NCBI RefSeq assembly: GCF_039545055.1
Contig: NZ_BAABRP010000010.1
Coordinates: 53,636-117,635, forward strand
DNA length: 64,000 bases
Direction of reading: 5' to 3'
From: Deinococcus carri
Lineage (GTDB): Bacteria; Deinococcota; Deinococci; Deinococcales; Deinococcaceae
The first letter of the stretch is position 1; each line of letters begins with the position of its first letter. Position numbers and translations under genes: made by a program. Shown here piece by piece: positions 51,252 through 64,000 of the stretch. The notes under the pieces were generated by a model, which saw nothing but the letters and a program-made list of their open reading frames with translations, was not told the DNA's origin and did not search any database.

Positions 51252-51735
51252 CCGCACCGCCTATCTGATAGATACCGTAGTGCAGGTGCGGGGGTGTGCC
51301 CTTGGCGTTGCCGCTGTTGCCCACGTAGCCCACCACGGTTCCGGCCTCGAGCCACTGCCCTTCCTGGAGGCCCGCGTAGCGGTCGAGGTGCGCGTAGTAA
51401 TGCCGCTGCCCGCTAGGGCCGAGCACCATTACCGTGCGTCCGCCCAGCCGATTCTCGCCCACGTTCAGCACGAAGCCGCGCGTGGTGGCCTGGACGGGCG
51501 TGCCGCGCGGCGCGAAGATGTCCACGCCCTCATGTTTGCGGCCTTCGCTGCGCGCCCCACCCCAGGTGTCCGCGAAGCGCTGGCCGGGGAGGGGATTCGG
51601 GAGGCTCCCGGCAGTGGCGGCCGGTGCCCCCACCAGGGCCGCATACCGCTGCGCCCGCTGCACACTCGGCCACAGCAAGTACATCGCCCCGGCCAGCAGC
51701 GCGAGAACCAGCAGCAGACGGAGCAGGCGGCGCAC
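51220..51735 (-). CDS. M23-family metallopeptidase (membrane-anchored)
   Basis: The 171-residue protein has an N-terminal membrane anchor ([20 protein letters not shown]) and a LytM/M23 domain: [14 protein letters not shown] with zinc ligands His and Asp, and [10 protein letters not shown] with the HxH pair. It should cut peptidoglycan cross-bridges or regulate such enzymes on the outside. The GTG start (51733-51735) has CATGCT 6 bases upstream and no ribosome site. It converges with the histidine phosphatase. Confidence 0.92.
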   Translation of the reverse strand: MRRLLRLLLVLALLAGAMYLLWPSVQRAQRYAALVGAPAATAGSLPNPLPGQRFADTWGGARSEGRKHEGVDIFAPRGTPVQATTRGFVLNVGENRLGGRTVMVLGPSGQRHYYAHLDRYAGLQEGQWLEAGTVVGYVGNSGNAKGTPPHLHYGIYQIGGAVNPYPLLRQN

Positions 51736-51741
51736 GCTTTC

Positions 51742-51747
51742 AGCATG
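51742..51747 (-). promoter_or_regulatory. Leaderless -10 box (CATGCT) of the M23 gene
   Basis: CATGCT on the minus strand lies 6 bases before the GTG at 51735. Confidence 0.35.
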
Positions 51748-51834
51748 GGCCGCCTGGATGAGAGGAGGACCGCTCTGCGTGCGGCGTAGGTGGCAGGACG
51801 GGGCTTTCCCCGCATCCCGCGCACCGCCTCCCGC

Positions 51835-52854
<1,020 letters not shown>

Positions 52855-52861
52855 AGGGGGC

Positions 52862-52867
52862 AGTATG
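52862..52867 (-). promoter_or_regulatory. Leaderless -10 box (CATACT) of ddl
   Basis: CATACT on the minus strand ends 7 bases before the GTG at 52854 with no ribosome site. It decides between that GTG and the ATG at 52893. Confidence 0.45.
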
Positions 52868-52977
52868 GCACTCCCGGCACTCAAAAGACTCATAAAGAGT
52901 ATCAGACGCCCCCAAAACTGCGATCTAGACCTCGTTCGGCTCTTTGGGAACTCTCACACCCGCTGCTCAGCCTACGC

Positions 52978-52983
52978 TATGAT
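52978..52983 (+). promoter_or_regulatory. -10 box (TATGAT) of the second peptide transporter operon
   Basis: TATGAT is close to consensus and lies about 80 bases before the ATG at 53066, leaving a conventional leader with AGGAGG. No good -35 is seen at 16-18 bases. Confidence 0.45.
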
Positions 52984-53065
52984 GCCTAGCGTTTAACCCC
53001 ACATCGGTGCTCTGTTCTCGCAACCAAGGTTGCGGCGTGCGGGGTACCTCTGCCCAGGAGGCGCA

Positions 53066-54787
<1,722 letters not shown>

Positions 54788-54800
54788 GCGGAATCTCTCT

Positions 54801-54828
54801 GGCGGGGGGGCGGCGACGTTCCCCCGCC
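54801..54828 (+). terminator. GC hairpin after the binding-protein gene
   Basis: GGCGGGGG (54801-54808) pairs with CCCCCGCC (54821-54828) without a T-run. It may slow transcription or protect the upstream mRNA, giving more binding protein than permease. Confidence 0.45.
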
Positions 54829-54956
54829 CCGCTGTGTCGTGTTCCTGACCCAGGGAGGGGAGGGCAGCCCGGCTCTTCACCTGTTTTCATCACAGGCCCC
54901 CCTTTTGCGAGGACAATCAAGCTGAACTCCCTGACGGGTTCTTCCAGAGGTTTCTC

Positions 54957-57001
<2,045 letters not shown>

Positions 57002-57023
57002 GCGACTCGCTTTCCCCTTGCCT

Positions 57024-57052
57024 GCCCCCGCTGCTTCCGGCGGGGGCTTTTT
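57024..57052 (+). terminator. Rho-independent terminator of the second peptide transporter operon
   Basis: GCCCCCGC (57024-57031) pairs with GCGGGGGC (57040-57047), followed by TTTTT. It touches the stop of the convergent GNAT gene. Confidence 0.85.
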
Positions 57053-57465
57053 CATGCCCCTCCAGCCCGCCCGCGTGCCCACACGAGCAGGTCGCCGTCT
57101 TCCGCGTCCCAGGCCTGGCCGACCCGCGTGAAGCCCAGCTTTTCCAGCACGCGCCCACTGGCCGGGTTGGTGGTGGCGGTCTGGGCCGTCACGCGCCGCA
57201 CGTCGGGGCGGGCCAGCAGTGCCCCGACCAGCGCCCCCACCGCCTCGGTGGCGTACCCCCGGCCCCAGACCTCCGGATTCAGGCCGTACCCGATCTCCAG
57301 GTCGCCCCGTGCGTCGGGTGTGCCCTTCGCCCCCATCTGCCCGACGGCGCTGAGGGTGGCCCGTTCGACCAGAGTTGCGCTCCACCTTTCTCTGACCGGG
57401 TCGAAGGCGGCGAGCCGTGCGGGAAACAGGGGCAGCAGCAGCAGGCGGGCGGTCTGGGCTTCCAT
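57052..57465 (-). CDS. GNAT-family N-acetyltransferase
   Basis: The 137-residue protein has the acetyl-CoA loop [20 protein letters not shown] and the C-terminal [19 protein letters not shown] of RimJ/RimL-type GNAT enzymes. The usual N-terminal region is short. The substrate is unknown. ATG 57465 has TAGCCT 7 bases upstream and no ribosome site. It ends at the terminator of the convergent transporter operon. Confidence 0.88.
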   Translation of the reverse strand: MEAQTARLLLLPLFPARLAAFDPVRERWSATLVERATLSAVGQMGAKGTPDARGDLEIGYGLNPEVWGRGYATEAVGALVGALLARPDVRRVTAQTATTNPASGRVLEKLGFTRVGQAWDAEDGDLLVWARGRAGGA

Positions 57466-57472
57466 CCGGCCC

Positions 57473-57478
57473 AGGCTA
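57473..57478 (-). promoter_or_regulatory. Leaderless -10 box (TAGCCT) of the GNAT gene
   Basis: TAGCCT on the minus strand ends 7 bases before the ATG at 57465. Confidence 0.45.
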
Positions 57479-57535
57479 AGGGGCGGGGTGGGGTTGCGCC
57501 TGCGCCATCTGGCGGAGGGTCAGGAGAAAGGGCGG

Positions 57536-57971
57536 TCAGGCCGCCCGCGCCGTGGCCTCCCGCACCCAGCCGGGCACACTGGCCCATGCCACGACCCCGG
57601 CCAGCACGGCCACCCCCCACAGCACGGCCCACGCGGCGGGCTGGGCCAGGAAGGCGCACCCCAGCAGAAAGGGGATGGCGGGGGCGGGGGCGGCCTGGAT
57701 GGCCGCGGCCAGCGCCCGGCGGGGTGGGGGTGGCTGCGGGTCACGGGCGGCTCCCCGCGCCAGGCGCAGGGCGAGCAGCGCCAGCCCCGCGGCCAGCAGG
57801 CCCAGCGCGGCGACCCAGGGCAGCGGCAGCGGCGCGGGCCGGGTCAGCAGGTACAGGCCCCCCAGCGGCAGCCCCGGCAGCGCCAGGACCGCCAGGGCCA
57901 CCATCTGCGCCCTCCGCGCGGCGCGGGTCAAGTCGGCCGGAGTGCCGCCGCGCAGGTCGCGGGCAAAGGCA

Positions 57972-57979
<8 letters not shown>
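57536..57979 (-). CDS. Four-helix membrane protein, unknown function
   Basis: The 147-residue protein has a short cytoplasmic start ([20 protein letters not shown]) and about four hydrophobic helices with a basic loop ([20 protein letters not shown]). It overlaps the upstream ygfZ gene by 8 bases (57972-57979), so they are coupled. The family is not recognised; composition is very Ala/Leu/Pro-rich. Confidence 0.7.
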
Positions 57980-58874
<895 letters not shown>

Positions 58875-58926
58875 CGGGCAGGCGGTTGGTGGTGCGCGGT
58901 ACGCGGGAGGGCGGGAAGTGGTCCGT

Positions 58927-58991
58927 GGTGAGTGGTCAGTGGGGACAGGGTCTTGCTTTTCCCACTCACCACTGCCTACTGACCACTCACC
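58927..58991. repeat. Inverted repeat of GTGGTGAGTGGTCAG-type words
   Basis: GGTGAGTGGTCAGT (58927-58940) and ACTGACCACTCACC (58978-58991) are perfect complements; a second partial pair (AGTGGG / CCCACT) lies inside. It fills the space after hemA and before the ygfZ promoter and could end the hemA transcript. Confidence 0.8.
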
Positions 58992-58999
58992 CTCTCCCC

Positions 59000-60096
<1,097 letters not shown>

Positions 60097-60100
<4 letters not shown>

Positions 60101-60672
60101 GCGGCTCCCTCCACACGGGCGGGCAGGCCCAGCGCGGCGCGGATGTCGGCGCGCAGGTCGGCCAGGGCGCGGGTGCGCTCGGCGGGGGCTAGGGCCAGGG
60201 CCTGCTCGCGCCGGGCCGCCCAGCGTTCCACCGCTTCTTCCCCCGGCAGCAGCGCCGCGAACCGTTCCGCGAGGGCCTGCGCCAGCAGCGGCAGCTCGCG
60301 GCCCGTACCGACGGCCACCTGCACGGGGCCGCGTCGGGTCAGGGCGGGAAAGCGCAGGGTGCCGCGCGCTGCCTCGCCCGCGTGGTTGACCAGGATGCCG
60401 TCAACGCGGGCCGCGTCACACACGGCGTCGTTGACGGCAGGGCTGTCCGTGGCGGCCACCACCACCCGCACCCCGCGCAGGTCGGCGGGCTGGTAGGGGC
60501 GACACTCGGTCTGCACCGGCAGGGCCGCGAAGTCGGGGTGCAGCTCGGGCGCGACGACAGTCACGCGCAGGCCACCTTCCAGCAGCGTGCGGGTGCGGCG
60601 CAGGGCGACCGGGCCGCCCCCCACCACCAGGGCCGCCTCGCCGCGCAGTTCCAGGAAGGCCGCCAGACTCAT
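60097..60672 (-). CDS. Precorrin-2 dehydrogenase (siroheme synthase N-terminal type)
   Basis: The 191-residue protein oxidises precorrin-2 to sirohydrochlorin with NAD. It has the nucleotide loop [20 protein letters not shown] near residue 15, [15 protein letters not shown] and the [20 protein letters not shown] region of CysG/Met8 N-domains. The methyltransferase half of CysG is missing here and is supplied by the SUMT-HemD fusion 1.4 kb upstream. ATG 60672 has TATGCT 7 bases before; the frame is open further up but without a better start. Confidence 0.92.
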
Positions 60673-60679
60673 GGGGCGT

Positions 60680-60685
60680 AGCATA
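60680..60685 (-). promoter_or_regulatory. Leaderless -10 box (TATGCT) of the precorrin-2 dehydrogenase-hemA operon
   Basis: TATGCT on the minus strand ends 7 bases before the ATG at 60672 without a ribosome site. Confidence 0.5.
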
Positions 60686-60814
60686 GCGCGCCGCGCCGGG
60701 GCGGGCGTCCCCGACTGAACGGTAAGAAACACGTGCCGGACGGCATTTTCGGCGGGGAGGCTGGGGCGGTTCTACACAATTGCGTTGATTCCCTGGAATC
60801 AGAGCCATCTCGTC

Positions 60815-61984
60815 TCAGGGGGTCGGGGGAGCCGGGGTAGGTTCGCTCGCGCCGTCCCCCAGCAACTCCAGAAAGGCCGCGACCACCGCCGGGTCGAAGT
60901 GGTGCCCCGCCTCGGCGCGAATCAGGGCCAGGGCCTCCTCGATGGGGCGGGCGGCGTGGTAGGGGCGCTGGTGGGTCAGGGCATCGAACACGTCCACCAC
61001 GGCAAAAATCCGGGCCAGCAGCGGAATTGCCTCGCCCGGCAGGCCGTCGGGGTAGCCCTGGCCGTCCCAGCGCTCGTGGTGCGAGCGGATCACGGCCAGC
61101 ACGCCGGCGGGAATGGTGGGAATGTGCCGCACCAGCGCCTCGCCCGTCCGCACGTGTTCCTGCATCACGGTGCGCTCGGCGGGCGTGAGGGGACCGGGCT
61201 TGAGCAGCACGCTGTCGGGCACGCTGAGCTTGCCGATGTCGTGCAGGTAGGCTCCCTGCCGCAGCGCGTCCAGCTCTGCCGCCTCCAGCCCCAGCCGGCC
61301 GCCCAGTTCCTGGGCCAGCGTCACGGTGCGGCTGGTGTGGCCCTGCGTCTCGTAGTCGCGGGCTTCCAGGGCCAGCCCCAGGGCCAGCAGCGCCCCGTCG
61401 CGGGTGGCGTTGGCCTGCTGTGTCTGGTAGATGCGCTCCAGCGTGACCGTCCCGGCATTGGCAAAGGTCGCCAGCAGTGTCTCGTCGCGCCGGGTGAAGT
61501 CCGGCGCGATCCGCCCGACCGTCAGGATGCCCAGCAGCCGCCCGCCCGACGTGCGCAGCGGCGCGAACAGCGCGGACTGCCGGGGCGTGCCGGGTTGCAG
61601 GACAGCCTGGGGCGGCAGGGCGTCGCGGTGAACGCGCAAGACGGCCTCCGGCCCCAGCGCCGCCTGCCAGGACAGGCCCTGGCCCCGGTACAGCACCGTG
61701 CCCAGTTCGGCGGCGTACTGGCCCGCCTGGGTGGTCACGCGCAGCACGTCCTGTTCCTGCCAGTAGCGCAGGAACAGCGCGTAGCGCGTCTCCAGCAGCC
61801 GCACGCTGAGGCGGGTCAGCACCTCCTCCACCTCGGCGGCGGTCTGGGCACCCAGCATGGCCTGGCTGAGTTCCAGCAGGGCCGCCAGGTCGGCCTGGTC
61901 CTCCTGTGGCTGCCCAGACCAGGCGGACTGGCTGGTCGTGGGGGTACTCCGGGGTGACATGCCGCAGACTGACACGCCCGTCAC
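60815..61984 (-). CDS. GAF - HD-GYP cyclic-di-GMP phosphodiesterase
   Basis: The 389-residue protein has a GAF sensor domain (about 30-185, with [20 protein letters not shown]) and an HD-GYP domain: [28 protein letters not shown] and [16 protein letters not shown] proteins break c-di-GMP, usually to GMP. The HDxGYP residues are complete (the GYP in GQGYPDG). The start is a GTG at 61984; ATG 61960 is possible. It lies between tetrapyrrole genes, so a heme- or redox-type signal for the GAF domain is an open idea. Confidence 0.92.
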   Translation of the reverse strand: MTGVSVCGMSPRSTPTTSQSAWSGQPQEDQADLAALLELSQAMLGAQTAAEVEEVLTRLSVRLLETRYALFLRYWQEQDVLRVTTQAGQYAAELGTVLYRGQGLSWQAALGPEAVLRVHRDALPPQAVLQPGTPRQSALFAPLRTSGGRLLGILTVGRIAPDFTRRDETLLATFANAGTVTLERIYQTQQANATRDGALLALGLALEARDYETQGHTSRTVTLAQELGGRLGLEAAELDALRQGAYLHDIGKLSVPDSVLLKPGPLTPAERTVMQEHVRTGEALVRHIPTIPAGVLAVIRSHHERWDGQGYPDGLPGEAIPLLARIFAVVDVFDALTHQRPYHAARPIEEALALIRAEAGHHFDPAVVAAFLELLGDGASEPTPAPPTP

Positions 61985-62032
61985 TCGCTTGCCTAGAAGA
62001 AATCTGGAGAGATCGTACAGTCTGAACCAGGT

Positions 62033-63580
<1,548 letters not shown>

Positions 63581-63586
63581 GTGCTC

Positions 63587-63592
63587 AGGCTA
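63587..63592 (-). promoter_or_regulatory. Leaderless -10 box (TAGCCT) of the SUMT-HemD gene
   Basis: TAGCCT on the minus strand ends 6 bases before the ATG at 63580. Confidence 0.45.
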
Positions 63593-63641
63593 GCGGGCGG
63601 CGGGGGGGACAAATGCGGGGAGAGGGGCGGTGGGGCCTGGC

Positions 63642-63647
63642 TATGCT
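63642..63647 (+). promoter_or_regulatory. Leaderless -10 box (TATGCT) of the interrupted membrane gene
   Basis: TATGCT ends 5 bases before the ATG at 63653, with no ribosome site. Confidence 0.45.
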
Positions 63648-63652
63648 GGGCC

Positions 63653-63964
63653 ATGCGTCCTCGTCCAGTGGGCTGCCTGCTCACGACTCTGTCTCTGCTG
63701 GCTCTGGCTGCCCTGTGCGGTCTGGGCCTGATGCTGGGGTTTGCGGCGGGCTTCAATGACAACGGCAATCCTGAGGCCATAGCGACCATCGAACGCGTCT
63801 TCGTGACGGTGCGTACGCTGGGAATCGTTGCCCTGGTCCTGGCCCTGACAGGGGTCTATCTGGCCTATGCCCCTCTCAAGACCCGTTGCGCAGTAGAGGT
63901 AGGAGCAGGTAGGTTCAGGGGTGTTACGGCTGGAGAAGCTGAAGTCCCGAGCGCGTTCCTTTGA
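63653..63964 (+). CDS. Two-helix membrane protein, probably interrupted by an IS
   Basis: The first 75 residues ([20 protein letters not shown] ... [10 protein letters not shown]) hold two clear membrane helices. The remaining 28 codons (after about 63880) change composition, overlap the end of an IS element and include its transposase start, so the original C-terminus is lost. Whether the fused product is made is unknown. The family is not recognised. Confidence 0.5.
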   Translation: MRPRPVGCLLTTLSLLALAALCGLGLMLGFAAGFNDNGNPEAIATIERVFVTVRTLGIVALVLALTGVYLAYAPLKTRCAVEVGAGRFRGVTAGEAEVPSAFL

Positions 63965-64000
63965 GCGGCTGGTGGGGCTAACGCCGATGGAGTTTGACCA
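63879..64000 (+). mobile_element. Left end of an IS element (IS5-like), cut by window edge
   Basis: About 40 bases of non-coding sequence (from near AAGACCCGTTGCGCAGTAGA) precede a transposase start, and the upstream membrane gene loses its sense here. The exact left end and its inverted repeat cannot be set because the other end is outside the window. Confidence 0.55.
63921..64000 (+). CDS. Transposase, N-terminal part (3' end outside window)
   Basis: From GTG 63921 the frame reads [20 protein letters not shown] then TPMEFD at the window edge. A KLK...RSFxRLxGLTPxEFD start is typical of IS5-group DDE transposases, in which it is a short helical DNA-binding region. Only 26 codons are visible, so group and activity cannot be judged. 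Confidence 0.65.
   Translation, partial: MLRLEKLKSRARSFERLVGLTPMEFD

Overview
The window is high-GC bacterial DNA, densely coded on both strands. It most likely comes from a Deinococcus. The reasons are a heme oxygenase / bacteriophytochrome / response regulator operon whose phytochrome carries the N-terminal chromophore cysteine, an archaeal-type cofactor-independent phosphoglycerate mutase, BTAD-type giant regulators, many promoters with a TAnnnT box 5-7 bases before the start codon (leaderless mRNAs), and short interspersed non-coding repeats. The species cannot be named from sequence alone.

Layout. 1-4.1 kb: the end of a DUF5682/VWA operon, a PaaI-type thioesterase, and rsgA preceded by a coupled 15-codon leader ORF. 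4.1-4.9 kb: decayed gene pieces and a small repeat. 4.9-9.6 kb: a LysR regulator divergent from a YeiH transporter, then a heavy-metal P-type ATPase. 9.8-14.7 kb: an iron-uptake-like operon (FTR1 permease plus an exported partner) with a hydantoinase/oxoprolinase-like gene. 14.9-20.2 kb: a sugar ABC transporter with two GH43 glycosidases. 20.6-24.2 kb: a peptide-type solute-binding protein and an M14 metallopeptidase. 24.4-27.6 kb: bphO-bphP-bphR. 27.6-35.5 kb: an acetamidase, then a GntR-controlled operon of peptide-type ABC transporter, gamma-glutamyltransferase and TauE/SafE exporter, suggesting gamma-glutamyl peptide or glutathione use. 35.8 kb: the 3' end of a tRNA with its terminator, a likely integration scar. 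36-41.5 kb: a cluster with a possible ABBA-fold enzyme, a glycine-repeat protein and a beta-solenoid protein, divergent from a BTAD/NB-ARC/TPR regulator; this is the best candidate for an undescribed system. 42-48 kb: trmH, terC, apgM, an AT-rich orphan gene, groEL and groES. 48-51 kb: a GGDEF protein with a ribbon-helix-helix tail, a deaminase, a NUDIX-methyltransferase fusion and a histidine phosphatase. 51-57 kb: an M23 peptidase, ddl and a second peptide ABC set. 57-63.6 kb: a GNAT protein, ygfZ, hemA, a precorrin-2 dehydrogenase, an HD-GYP protein and a SUMT-HemD fusion. The right edge enters an IS element.

Themes. Tetrapyrrole metabolism appears twice: uroporphyrinogen/siroheme genes at the right end, and heme cleavage to biliverdin feeding the phytochrome at 24 kb. 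c-di-GMP synthesis and breakdown are both represented (48.1 and 60.8 kb). None of the peptide-type ABC sets carries its own ATPase gene. Two interspersed repeat families (three copies, and two plus a fragment) and several hairpins built from repeated short words occupy intergenic spaces, often directly at stop codons.
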